From contig KV918784.1 of NCBI GenBank assembly GCA_002049455.2, forward strand, positions 124,001-188,000: a DNA stretch of 64,000 nucleotides. Direction: 5' to 3'. The stretch is from Porphyra umbilicalis (Eukaryota; Rhodophyta; Bangiophyceae; Bangiales; Bangiaceae). The notes beneath the pieces are model-generated. The model was not told where the DNA came from. It was given only the letters and a program-made list of their open reading frames with translations, and did no database searches. Shown in pieces: positions 53,801 to 64,000 of the stretch. Position 1 is the first letter of the stretch, and each line of letters begins with the position of its first letter. The position numbers and the translations under genes were made by a program.

Positions 53801-56630
53801 GAGCATTCGCACCAATGTCGGGCCAACGCCATATTGGACACACGTTGCAGAAGCGTGTCTCAAATTCGCCGTTGGCCAGTTCTCGGGGCGGGTAACAATG
53901 TCAAACGTGCACGCGGCGTTGCCAACGGAGGTCAAGCGCGTTAAAACGCGAATGTACTTGCGTCCGATTCGGGGTCGGAGCCGTTGGCCCCAGGGCCAAC
54001 GAGTTGCCAACGGAGTCTCCGTTGGCAACTCGTTGGCCCTGGGGCCAACGGGTTCTGTGCTCTGATTGGTCCATCGCGGTTTCACGGGGTTAAATGAGTG
54101 ACAAGTGGCAGTTCATATTGTCCTCAGATTGCCCAATTTATTATATTTTTGTTTCGAGAGCCACCCACGGATGGAATATTGTACCTCTCGGAACTGGACG
54201 GCCGCATGCCATCTCGACCCCAGAGCCCAGATCGTTGAAGTGTGTCACGTATCTCTAGTGCGGTGGCGTGTGGCCGAACGCGCTTGCGGGCCTGTCGGAC
54301 ACGCGGCGCGATCGCACCGACACTGGTAAAACAACTGGATCGGAGCGCTCGTGCGGGCACACGAGGCGGGGCCGGGCCACGGTCCCGCGCCCGGTCGCCA
54401 AATGGCCGCACCTGCGGCCACGTAGTGAACTGAGCAGAACCCTCCACCCTTGACAGCACCCCAGGGCACCCCTGACAACCGCCACATCCCCACAGCAACC
54501 CACAGCCCACACAACACAGACGCCTGGGCGGCCACAAATACCGCCCTCTCTACCACCCACCGCCGCGTCCCGCGCGCGCGCGTACTGCCCCCCCCCCACG
54601 CCACCCGCGCACACCGGCACCCCCGCCGCCGCCCCCACGTCGACGCCGCCCCCGCCGACCGTTGCCGCCACCCCCGCCACCGCCACCGACCGCCGCAGCC
54701 ACCCACGCTACCGTCCCCGTTGTCGCCGTCCGCCCCCCCGCCCCCGCCGATCGCCGCCGCCCCCTGCACCGGCCGCGTTCGACGCCGCCCCCGCCGACCG
54801 TTGCCGCCACCCGGGCCCACGCCACCGACCACCACCGCCGTCCGCCCCCCCCGCCCTCGCCGATCGACGCCGCCCCCGCCGACCGTTGCCGCCACCCGCG
54901 CCACCGCCACCGACCGCCGCAGCCACCGACGCTACCGTCCCCGTCGTCGCCGTCCGCCCCCCGCCCCCGCCGATCGCCGCCGCCCCCCGCACCGGCCGCT
55001 TTCGACGCCGCCCCCGCCAACCGTTGCCGCCACCCGGGCCCACGCCACCGACCACCGCCGCCGTCCGCCCCTCCCGCCCCCGCCGATCGACGCCGCCCCC
55101 GCCAACCGTTGCCACCAACCGCGCCCACGCCACCGACAACCGCCGCCGTCCGCCCCCCCCGCCCGCCGCCGATCGACGCCGCCCCCGCCGACCGTTGCCA
55201 CCAACCGCGCCCACGACACCGACCACCGCCGCCGTCTGCCCCCCCCGCCCCCGCCGATCGACGCCGCCCCCGCCGACCGTTGCCACCAACCGCGCCCACG
55301 ACACCGACCACCGCCGCCGTCTGCCCCCCCCGCCCCCGCCGATCGACGCCGCCCCCGCCAACCGTTGCCGCCGCCCGCGCCGCCACCACCGACCGTCGTC
55401 GCCGCTCGCGCCTCCCGCCCCCGCCGATCGCGGCAGCCCCCGCCGACCGTTGCCGCCGCCCGCGCCGCCACCACCGACCGTCGTCGCCGCTCGGGTCTCC
55501 CGCCCCCGCCGAGCGCCGCTGCCCAAGCCGACCGTTGCCGCCACCAGCGCCGCCACCACAGATCGTCGTCGCCGCTCGGGCCTCCCGCCCCCGCCGAGCG
55601 CCGCTGCCAAAGCCGACCGTTGCCGCCGCCCGCGCCCCCACCACCGACCGTCGTTGCCGCTCGCCCCCCCCACCCCACCCGATCGCGGCCGCCCCTGCCG
55701 ATTGTTGCCGCCGCCAGCGCCGCCACCACCGACCGTCGTTGCCGCTCGCCCCCCCCGCCCCCGCCGATCGCCGCCGCCCCCGCCAACCGTTGCCGCCACC
55801 AGCGCCGCCACCACCGACCGTCGTCGCCGCTCGGGCCTCCCGCCCCCACCGATCGCCGCTGCCCCCGCCGACCGTTGCCACCTGCGCCTCCGTCCCCGTC
55901 GTCGCCGTGCGGCTCCCCGCCGCCACCGACCGCCGCCGCCGCCACCGCCCGCCGGAACCACCGTCCCCGCGGCCGACGGCGGCCCTCGCCGCCAGCCGTC
56001 GCCTCACCGACCCCCGTCCCCGCCATCGCCGTGTGGCCCGCGACGACGCCGGTCGCTACCGGCAACCTGTGTCCCCATCCTCGTCACCGCCCCCGCCGAC
56101 CACCGCCAAAGTCGACCGTCACCCCCGCCAACACCGCCAACACCTTCTTCGCGCCCTACAAAACCGCCAACGCCGTCCCCGGCCCCGCCGACCACCGCCA
56201 ACGACGTCGGTCGCCCCTGCCAACGTCCCGACGCGCGCCCTCGGCCCCGCCGACCACCGCCAACGACGTCGGTCGCCCCCGCCAACGTCCCGACGCGCGC
56301 CCCCGCCCCCGCCGACCGCTGCTAACGCCGACCGTTACTGCTGCCGACACCGCCAACGCCGCCCCCGCCCCCCCACCCGGTGCCCTTGCTGCTGACGCCG
56401 GGGAAGCCGTCGGCTCTCTCCGCCGCCGCCGCCGCCGACCGACGCCCCCGTCCCTGCCGCCGCCGCCGACCAAGACAACCGCCGCCGCCAAGCAGAGCCG
56501 CCGTGCACGTCGGCGCTGCCGCCAACCAAGGCCGCATTGCCCGCCGGCTCCGCCGCCGACTAACGCCCGCATCCCTGCCGGCGGCGGCGCCGTCCGCCGT
56601 GCCCGGCCCCGCTCCCACTGACCAGAAGCG
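53801..56630 (+). mobile_element. H2: hairpin-headed PIF-like repeat with CCG-rich body
   Basis: Terminus GAGCATTCGCACCAATGTCG after TAA. The head runs to about 54390, with the hairpin at 53981-54051. From about 54560 the body is a degenerate tandem repeat of roughly 86-90 bases; the phrase ACCGTTGCC(G/A)CC recurs about 14 times between 54657 and 55880. The unit is not a multiple of three, and all six frames are largely open, so the very long ORFs here are artefacts. The body ends just upstream of the PIF transposase gene. Confidence 0.65.
53981..54051. repeat. 71-bp perfect hairpin in H2
   Basis: Same arms as in H1; the central base is T at 54016. Confidence 0.95.
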
Positions 56631-56886
56631 TCGTCAAGGACGGGGGCCCGGTTAACATCGTTGCTAACCGACTTGTGCGTTTCCCATTCAATCGTTTTCG
56701 ACAATGCGTTGCACTTGTGTGTGCGGTGTACCGGGTGTTGTGCGGGGGAGCACGCCAGCGAGTGTGGTTTCGACGTGGGATGCAGTATCTGACATGGAGT
56801 GCCGTGTCACTGCGATTCTGTGCTTCCTGTGGCATTGTTGGTCGGTGCGTTCCCCTGCAATCCTGATTTCTTCGTTGATGCAGACC

Positions 56887-58749
56887 ATGAACGTCCACGA
56901 AGAGGAGCACGGCGACGACATGGGGGGTGCTGTGGACCAGGACGACCTCTCCTCGGGCCCCGCGATGGCTGTGAGTCACCATCTTCGGCTGCTGCAGTTG
57001 GCGCGGCGGGTCCGCGGTTGTCAGCGCCTGCGGCGACGGCACCGCGGGTCGGTTCGTGGGCGCGCGCCCAACAAGAAGCGCGAATTCAATCTCGGGCTGC
57101 GCAACATTTTGCGCGACTACTGGGGTGTGGACGGGGAGCCGCCCGTCTTCGACGAGGCGGACTTTGAGAGCCGGTTCCGAATGCCACGTGCTGTCTTCAT
57201 GCGCGTCTACAATGACATAAAGGACGAGCCGTTTTTCCGCCAACGCGTCAACGCCACCGGGCGACCCCAGGCGCATCCGCTTCAGAAGGTCGTCGCCGCG
57301 CTGCGCGTTCTTGGCAACGGCGAGGCGGCGGACCGCCCCGATGAGTACGTCCGGTTGTCGAAGTCGACCACCAATGCCGCCGTCAAGAGCTTCATCGAGT
57401 TCATCGTCAACAAGTACGAGTCGACCTACCTGCGCGCGCCGACGAACGAGCACATGACGCGCATCCTGGCGTTCAACAAGGACCGGGGCTTGCCGGGCTG
57501 TATCGGCAGCTTGGACTGCAGCCACTGGGAGTGGCACGGCTGCCCGAAGTCGGCGGCGGGACAGCACAAGGGCAGGTCGGGCAAGCGGTCCATTGTCCTG
57601 GAGACGGTGTGCGACCACGACCTCTGGGTTTGGCACGTCTTTGCCGGCTCGCCAGGAAGCAACAATGACATCAACGTCCTCAAGCAGAGCCCTTTGTTTT
57701 CTCGTGTCGTCTGCGGCGAGTGGCCGCCACGTGACTTTTCTTTCGAAGTGAACGGACGGAGGTACACGTATCTTTACTATTTAGTCGACGGTATCTATCC
57801 CTCTTACCCCTTTCTACTTCGCCCCCACCAGAACCCCGGCACCCCGGAGGAGCTTGAGTTCAGCGCCGTACAAGAAGGCGCTCGCAAGGAGGTCGAGCGC
57901 CTGTACGGCACCATGTACCAGCAATTCAAGGTGGCTCTCCACCCCGCGCGCCACCACAGCGTGGCGCACCTCATCCTCACGGCCAAGGCCGTGTGCATCT
58001 TGCACAACATGGTCGTGGAGGCGCGGCAGCCATCATTCGTCCACAACATTCGGCGGCATGGCGCAGATGTCGACATTGGTGGTCACGGTGGCGGCGTTGC
58101 GGGCGACGGTGAGGGCGCGGGCGCCGGTGCCGCCAATGGCGGCGACGGCAGTGACGTCGGCGGCGGTGAAGATGGTGGGGATATTGGCGCCGGCGGTGGT
58201 GGCGGCGGCGGGGATGGTGGCGCCGGCGGCGGTGACGGCGGCGGCGGCGGCGGCGGTGGCGGCGGTGGCGGAGGTGGCGGCGGTGGCGGCGGTGGCGGCG
58301 GTGGCGGGGACGGCGGGGGTGGCCCCGCAGCCGTGGGCGGTGGTGACGCTAGCGGCGCTGGCGGCGGGGATAGTGGCGACGGCGGTGAGGATGCTGGGGA
58401 GGGTGGCGCCGGCGGCGCTGGCGGCAGCGGTGGTGGTCGTGCCGGCGGCGGCGGTGGGGATGGTGGCGACGGCCACGGGGGCGCTCGGGGTGGTGGCGCC
58501 GGCGACATTGGTGGCCGAGGCCGTCCGTCTGGGCCATCACGCGGACGCGTTGGTCGGGCCGCTGACGGTGTCCCAGCTGAACCTGCGCTCAATGTTAACC
58601 AGGGCATGCTTCCTCCCCCCGGTTCCTTCTCCGACCTCCTTACTTGGGTGCAGGCGACGGACCCGGCCGTCGGTATGAACTTGAGAAAGGATCTCACTGC
58701 ACTTGCGTGGGCTCGCCGACAGGCACGGCGGTCACGCGCTGGCGAGTAA
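56887..58749 (+). CDS. PIF/Harbinger transposase, apparently intact
   Basis: The frame is open from 56704. The ATG at 56887 (context GACC-ATG-A, preceded by a possible TTGATGCAG acceptor) is preferred, giving about 620 residues. Blocks in order: FNLGLRNILRDYWG; FESRFRMPRAVFMRVYNDI; PLQKVVAALRVLGNGEAADR; DEYVRLSKSTTNAAVKSFIE; YLRAPTNEH; LPGCIGSLDCSHWEWHGCPK (first catalytic Asp); QHKGRSGKRSIVLETVCDHD; GSPGSNNDINVLKQSPLF; YYLVDGIYPSYP (second Asp); EGARKEVERLYGTM (Glu); HLILTAKAVCILHNMVVE. This is the plant/algal PIF DDE transposase from end to end. A Gly tract of roughly 130 residues encoded by GGC/GGT repeats (58080-58470) follows the catalytic domain, then a conserved-looking tail SFSDLLTWVQATDPAVGMNL. 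Such a tract is not usual for the family. The companion Myb-like ORF of PIF elements was not found. The stop codon lies 12 bases before the tip of copy H3. Confidence 0.88.
   Translation: MNVHEEEHGDDMGGAVDQDDLSSGPAMAVSHHLRLLQLARRVRGCQRLRRRHRGSVRGRAPNKKREFNLGLRNILRDYWGVDGEPPVFDEADFESRFRMPRAVFMRVYNDIKDEPFFRQRVNATGRPQAHPLQKVVAALRVLGNGEAADRPDEYVRLSKSTTNAAVKSFIEFIVNKYESTYLRAPTNEHMTRILAFNKDRGLPGCIGSLDCSHWEWHGCPKSAAGQHKGRSGKRSIVLETVCDHDLWVWHVFAGSPGSNNDINVLKQSPLFSRVVCGEWPPRDFSFEVNGRRYTYLYYLVDGIYPSYPFLLRPHQNPGTPEELEFSAVQEGARKEVERLYGTMYQQFKVALHPARHHSVAHLILTAKAVCILHNMVVEARQPSFVHNIRRHGADVDIGGHGGGVAGDGEGAGAGAANGGDGSDVGGGEDGGDIGAGGGGGGGDGGAGGGDGGGGGGGGGGGGGGGGGGGGGGGGDGGGGPAAVGGGDASGAGGGDSGDGGEDAGEGGAGGAGGSGGGRAGGGGGDGGDGHGGARGGGAGDIGGRGRPSGPSRGRVGRAADGVPAEPALNVNQGMLPPPGSFSDLLTWVQATDPAVGMNLRKDLTALAWARRQARRSRAGE
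58080..58470 (+). repeat. GGC/GGT glycine-coding tract inside the transposase gene
   Basis: In-frame GGN repeats broken by Asp, Ala and Glu codons, densest at 58190-58330. Synonymous mixing of GGC, GGT, GGA and GGG argues for maintenance of glycine rather than simple slippage in the sparser parts. Confidence 0.7.
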
Positions 58750-58761
58750 TGAGGGCTCTTA

Positions 58762-61380
58762 GAGCATTCCCACCAATGTCGGGCCAACGCCATATTGGGC
58801 ACACGTTGCAGAAACGTGTCTAAAATTCGCCGTTGGCCCGTTCTCGGGGCGGGTAACAATGTCGAACGTGCACGCGGCGTTGCCAACGGAGGTCAAGCGA
58901 GTTAAAACGCGAATGTACTTGCGTCCGATTCGGCGTCGGAGCCGTTGGCCCCAGGGCCAACGAGTTGCCAACGGAGGCTCCGTTGGCAACTCGTTGGCCC
59001 TGGGGCCAACGGGTTCTGTGCTCTGATTGGTCCATCGCGGTTTCACGGGGTTAAATGAGTGACAAGTGGCACTTCATATTGGCCTCAGATTGTCCGATTT
59101 ATCATACTTTTGTTTCGACAGCTACCCACGGATGAAATATGGTACCTCTCGGAACCGGGCGGCTGCCTGTCAGCTCGGCCCAATGGTCCCGATCGTTGGA
59201 GCGTGTCACGTATCAATCATGCGGTGGCGCGTGGCCGAACGGTGTTTCGGGCCCATCAGACACGCGGCGCGTTGACACTGACACTGGGAAAACAAGAGGA
59301 TCGGCGCTGATGAGGGGGCACACGAGGCGGGGCTGCGCCGAGCGGCCCCGCGTCAGGCCCTCTTCAGGCAGCGACGCGGCTGCTCATGCCGCCACGCGTG
59401 CCCGCGTGGCGGCCGTGGCCAGCGCCGGTGCATGCCCTCCCCCCCCCTCCCGCACCGCACGGCAGTGGCGGTGGCCCACGACAGTGCCCACGGCCGCCCT
59501 GACCACCGCCGGCACAGCACCAGCAACCCCCGCACGCCGACGGTCGCCGCCCCCACCCCACCCACCGCAACCCCGGCCGTCCTGGCCGCCCCCACCGCCG
59601 TCAGCCGCGCCCCCCCCGGCTGCCACCGCCCTCGCGGCTGCCGGTCGCCGCCGGCCCCGCCGCCCCCGAGACCGCCGCCCGCCTCTCCACCGCCAACGTC
59701 GGCCTCCGCCCCCCGCTCCCCCGCCGCCGTCCGCGGCCGCCACCACCGCAGCCCTCACCGCCGCCGCCGCCAGGCGCCGGCCGCCCCTCCCCCGCCGTCC
59801 CCACCGCCGTCGGCCGCCACTGCCGGTGTCCGCCGCCGCCGCCTCTGGTGACCCTGCTGCCGTCGCCGTTATCGGCCGCCCCCGCCTCCTCTGCCCATGC
59901 CGCCTACAGTCGCCGCTCCTCCCGCCGACGTCGTCCCTGCCCCCACCACTGTCGGCCGCCGGCGCCGTCTGTCGCTGGCCCGCCGCCCCGGTCCCCGCCG
60001 TTAACGACGGCCGCCCCCGCCGTCGCCGCCCCCGCCACCGCCGCCGACCGCCGCCGCCCCCGTCCTGACCGTCGCCGCTCGCCCCCCCCGCCGCCACCTC
60101 CGACCGCCGCCCCCGCCGTCGCCGCCGCGCGCGTGATCTCCTCCGTCTGCCGCCCCCGCTGTCGACGCCCCCCCCGCCGCCGCCGTTCGCAGCCGCCACG
60201 CCCACCGCCCTCACGGCCGCCACCGCCAGCCACCGGCCACCTCTCCCCCTTCGCCCCAGCCACCGTCGGCCGCTACCGCCGGTGTCCGCGGCGGCCGTCC
60301 CCGCTGAGCCTGCCGCCGTCGCCGTCGTCGGCCGCCCGCGCCTCCCCTGTCCATGCCGCCTGCTGCCGCCGCCCCTCCCGCCGCCGCCGTCCCCGCTCCC
60401 GCAACTGTCGACCGCCGGCGCCGCGGCGACCGATGCCCGCGTCTTCTGCTGGCCCTCCACTGCCGCCCCCACCACCGCCACTGCTGTCGCTGCCTCCCCT
60501 ACCGCCGCCGACCGCTGCCGCTGCCGCCCCCGCCGACCGCCGCTTCGGCCGACAGCCGACCGCGCCACAGCCCCAGTCCCCTCCGTTGGGGACGGCCACT
60601 CCCGCCGTCGCCGCGCCCGCCGCCGCCTCCGTGCGGCCTCTGACCGCCGCAATCGCCTCCCTCCGCCGCCCCCGCTGTCGCCACCCCGCCCGCCGCCGCC
60701 GCCTGGCGCCGCCACGACCCCCTCCGACCGCCGGCCCCGTCGATCGCCAACCCCTCCCCCGCCCCCATCACCGTCGTCGCCGCTCCGAAGACCGCCGCCG
60801 TCGCTGCCGACGGCGGGCACCGCGGCCGGCTCCGCCACAGCAGCCCCCACCCCCCCAGCCGCCGCTGCCCGAGCTGCCGTCGGCTGCCGCCGCCCCACCG
60901 CCGCTCTTGCCGTTGCCGCCCGCACGCTCCCGCTGACAGACTCCCCCACGTTCTCCGCCACCTCCGCCACCGCCGACGGCCGAACCCGCTGTCTCTGCCC
61001 ACCCCGCCGCCGCCAACCCCCGCCTCCGCCGTCGCTGCTCCAGCTGACCGCCGCCCCCGACGCCGCCTCCGTCCACCCTTGCACCGTTCGCGCCCCGCGC
61101 CGCCACCAACAGCCGCCCCGGCAGTCGCCGCCCTCCCCGCCGACGCCGACCACCGACCCCGCCGTCGCCGCCCCCGCGACCACCGCGTACCGCCGCCACC
61201 GTTGACAGCCGTCCCTGTTTCTGCGGCCCCCGCCACCGTCGCCGGCCGCCACCCTCACCGCCCCAGCCGTTGCCTTCGCCAGCCGCCGCCCTCGCCGCCC
61301 CCGCCGACTCAGCCGTGCGCAGCCCCCCCCCCGCTACCGCAGCCCCCTACATCCCCGCCGCCACAGGCCACCGCCGCTGC
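58762..61380 (+). mobile_element. H3: hairpin-headed PIF-like repeat with CCG-rich body
   Basis: Preceded by GGGCTC-TTA (58753-58761). The head runs to about 59350 with the hairpin at 58942-59012; it matches H2 and H4 with few differences. The body 59400-61375 is CCG-rich like H2, without a transposase. It is cut off by the tip of H4 at 61381. Long Pro/Arg/Ala ORFs on both strands are compositional. Confidence 0.65.
58942..59012. repeat. 71-bp perfect hairpin in H3
   Basis: Same arms; the central base is G at 58977. Confidence 0.95.
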
Positions 61381-61383
61381 TTA

Positions 61384-61941
61384 GAGCATTCCCACCAATG
61401 TCGGGCCAACGCCATATTGGGCACACGTTGCAGAAACGTGTCTCAAATTCGCCGTTGGCCAGTTCTCGGGGCGGGTAACAATGTCGAACGTGCACGCGGC
61501 GTTGCCAACGGAGGTCAAGCGAGTTAAAACGCGAATGTACTTGCGTCCGATTCGGGGTCGGAGCCGTTGGCCCCAGGGCCAACGAGTTGCCAACGGAGTC
61601 TCCGTTGGCAACTCGTTGGCCCTGGGGCCAACGGGTTCTGTGCTCTGATTGGTCCATCGCGGTTTCACGGGGTTAAATGAGTGACATGTGGCAGTTCATA
61701 TTGTCCTCAGATTAACCGATTTATCATATTTTTGTTTCGACAGCTACCCACGGATGGAATATGATACCTCTCGGAAGTGGACGGCCGCGTGCCAGCTCGG
61801 GCCCAGGGTCTGGATCGTTGGGGAGTGTCACGTATCTATCATGCGGTGGCGCGTCGCCGAACGCGCTTTCGGGCCCGCCGGAAACGCGGCGCGATTCCAC
61901 CGACACTGGCCAAACAATGGGATCTGGGCTATTGAGGGGGC
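61384..61941 (+). mobile_element. H4: head-only copy of the PIF-like repeat
   Basis: TTA (61381-61383) then GAGCATTCCCACCAATGTCG. The head has the hairpin at 61564-61634 and matches H3 to GAGGGGGCA at about 61941, where similarity stops and ordinary DNA follows. No CCG body. H4 lies exactly where the H3 body ends, so it may be an insertion into H3 or a truncated tandem copy. Confidence 0.65.
61564..61634. repeat. 71-bp perfect hairpin in H4
   Basis: Same arms; the central base is T at 61599. Confidence 0.95.
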
Positions 61942-64000
61942 AGTCGCGAAAATGTACCACTCTACTGGGGGTGTGCTGGGCGTGCTGCGCGTGCTGCGGG
62001 CGTGCTGCGGGCCGAAATTCTTACTCCTGATCTGAAATTGTTGCTGGCCCAGACGGCCCTGTGCTGGCCACGAGGGAGCGTGGGCTACAAGCGGAGCCCT
62101 CATCAATCTACGACGCCGCGGAGGGAAACTGCATGATGTAGCCTCCCAAAAAGCAGGCTACAAGTCGGTCGGCATCAGGGACAATTGTAGGTCCTGGGAC
62201 GATTCAATGCCTCCAACAGCGGACTGGTCACAGATCAACTGCGTTCGCTGATCGCTGGATTCTGGGGGGCTCGACTATCTAGAACGTAAGTGGCCCTTAT
62301 TGATCCTCGACGGTGTGACCGGTTGGTCACACCTCGCAACGAGGTCACAGATCCTGTGGCCCGCAACCGCTAAGCCGCGCCCATGTCACGCACCGCCAAA
62401 CACTGAAACGTAGTCGGCCCCGCGCAGGCACCGTGATCCTCATTTTGGGTCACTGTGAGGGCCCTTAAAGGTCAGGAGTCACCTGAGTATAGCTCATCTC
62501 GGTCAGCCTGTGGCAGGCACAGATCTATTGACGCGCAATGATTGGTACTGCGAGGGCGCCTCGTCGGCGGCGAGGAAGGCCTCCTAGGTATCGTCCAGTG
62601 TGTGTGGTGGAGACGAACGCCAGGGCTGCACCTCTGACAACAGCGTTCCTCTGGCTCGTGCCACGGGAGCCGAACAACCTCTGAACAGAAACCGCTTGAC
62701 CGAGCGTACCACAGGTGAGGGGCCGACAGCACGTCTGGCAGGGGGCCTGCGTGGCCAGGCACATCTTAAACGAGGGCCTTGCTTGGACGAGGATCCCTTC
62801 CACCACCTCTTATTGGTCTATGGTCCGTTCGTGTAACGCAGGTGGTCGTCCCGTGACCAGTACCACCTTGCCTCATCACGCGCCCCTCAGGGACCCCCAC
62901 CCGCCCCCCTCCACGCCCCCGCCCACCGTCTATCCCGCTCCCAACGGCTGCGTTCTCCTGACCCTTCCCACACGGCCCTTTATCACACAGAGTGGGTGCC
63001 TGGCAGCAGCACATCCTGTGGGCCGAGCGCACCTAAGTCTGGCGATCGTAGATCGGCCCGCACTGCCTCTACGGTGGCCGGATCAGCCCGCCCTCCCGCT
63101 ACGAGGTGCCCCTGGAGCATCACTTTCAACGTTGCACACGCGTATGTTATCGTTTTGTGTATACCGTAGCGCCCGTTTGATCTCTTGCTGTGCATGCGGT
63201 GACGACCTGGAGTGTAGTTGGAGCGTGCGTGCCTTTTTTTCATGTAGAACGTCTTTCTGCGACCTCGTCTGGAGAACCTGCTGGTTTTTTCTCTGTGGTG
63301 CTGTCCCGTACTTTTCCCTTCTGCCCCTTCCTGCCCCGTATTGCCCCGTACTGCCCCATACTGCCCCGTACTGCCCCGTGCTGCCCAGATTTCCCCTCTC
63401 CTGTCCCGGGCTGTGGGCATCCATGTCGGAGTTGTGAATGCTGGCAAAGGCGGTGGCGGCGCGACTCGCGCACGGACTTGGACGAGTGGTGGGGGGTACG
63501 TGGTGGTCGAAGCTGGGGGAGGTGGCGCCAGTGCGGAGAGCGTCGACGGCGGGGCTGTTTCGGCTGTATCCGTCGGGAGCGCGCGATGCCTGATCGGCGT
63601 CTGTGTGCCGCGACTACCGCCGCGTTGCGCAGGTCGGGCACAGGAGTGGGGTGGCGTACAGACCTGTTTCTTTGCGCTGTGGGGGCCAAGTCTAACTTGC
63701 TGTGATGTGTTCGCTGTTTACTCTTGCTTGTGCTGTCGTCTGTCTGTTTGTTTTCTTTCTTGCGCTTCTCCTGCTTACGGTGGTCGTCTTGTATACTTCT
63801 TTAGGTGTCCGAATTGGGCGGGAGGGGCGAGGCGGGGTGGGCGAGACGGGCGGGAGGGGCAGGGCGGGGTGAGCGAGCGGTCAGATTGGAGTATCAGGCC
63901 CGTACGGCCGCTTCCCTGCCCCACCAGGTCTCTCTCCCCCGGGAGGTGTGAGAGCGCAATGTAAAACGTCGCTTCACTACAACGTTCTCTATCCGTGAGG
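61942..64000. other. 2 kb without a recognised gene
   Basis: Ordinary to GC-rich DNA. 62312-62333 is a small palindrome (GGTGTGACC, 4 bases, GGTCACACC). 63321-63387 is a 10-bp repeat. The last 600 bases have plus-strand ORFs of about 200 codons with no domain. Nothing supports a gene, though one could enter from beyond the window. Confidence 0.4.
63321..63387. repeat. 10-bp tandem repeat (CTGCCCCGTA), seven units
   Basis: Contiguous decamers with single-base variants. Period ten is not codon-compatible. Confidence 0.8.

Noticed and set aside
54450..56621. 723-codon plus ORF and 370-480-codon minus ORFs in the H2 body
   Set aside because: C-rich degenerate tandem repeat without stops in most frames; period not a multiple of three; no domain.
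58759..59046. 95-residue ORF conserved in all four hairpin heads
   Set aside because: It has no ATG start, spans the palindrome, and is explained by DNA-level similarity of recent repeats.
59384..61258. 624-codon minus ORF and overlapping plus ORFs in the H3 body
   Set aside because: Same compositional effect; homologous DNA in H1 and H2 does not conserve a frame.
1..64000. tRNA or rRNA genes
   Set aside because: No cloverleaf-compatible block with conserved A and B boxes and no rRNA core words were noticed by eye; a covariance-model scan would be decisive.

Overview
The window looks like nuclear DNA of a very GC-rich eukaryote. Splice sites are readable (the gene at 33403-34663 has three exons with GT-AG introns of about 240 bases). 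The recognisable proteins are eukaryotic families: a DDB2-like and a DCAF5-like CUL4 receptor, a CLASP-type TOG domain, C2H2 zinc fingers, and PIF/Harbinger, hAT and Plavaka-like transposases. High third-position GC, homopolymer-rich proteins, few introns and abundant DNA transposons would suit a bangiophyte red alga such as Porphyra or Pyropia. A GC-rich green alga cannot be excluded from sequence alone.

Layout. 1-6200: AT-richer DNA with MITEs and a long transposase-like gene interrupted by one TAG. 6840-8360: a CLASP/TOG gene (minus), then one of two identical-length 441-bp MITEs. 13625-15349: a clean C2H2 zinc-finger gene (plus). 16325-20963: a pair of 44-bp inverted repeats around extreme C-rich and G-rich arrays, including a run of 58 G. 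20950-22830: a DDB2-like gene (minus) with frame breaks. 24900-30470: two diverged tandem copies (A and B) of an Ala/Pro-rich gene of unknown function. 30740-31120: a long hairpin that runs into a 17-bp satellite. 33403-34663: a secreted intradiol-dioxygenase-like gene. 37228-37756: a small Cys-rich protein. 39685-41647: a DCAF5-like WD40 gene (minus). 42282-42722: the second 441-bp MITE. 43112-47126: a Plavaka-like transposon gene (minus). 47958-48494: the BED-finger end of a hAT transposase. 49299-61941: five copies of a repeat family with a PIF/Harbinger-style terminus, four of them carrying a perfect 71-bp hairpin. An apparently intact PIF/Harbinger transposase (56887-58749) sits among them.

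How the genes relate. There is no operon-like organisation. DDB2 and DCAF5 families both act as substrate receptors of CUL4-DDB1 ubiquitin ligases, so two receptors lie 17 kb apart on the same strand. Everything else reads as isolated host genes in a transposon-rich, low-complexity background. Many very long ORFs exist only because C/G-rich repeats lack stop codons; these were not annotated as genes. Several host genes show frame changes at C or G homopolymers, which could be assembly indels or real decay; this cannot be settled here.
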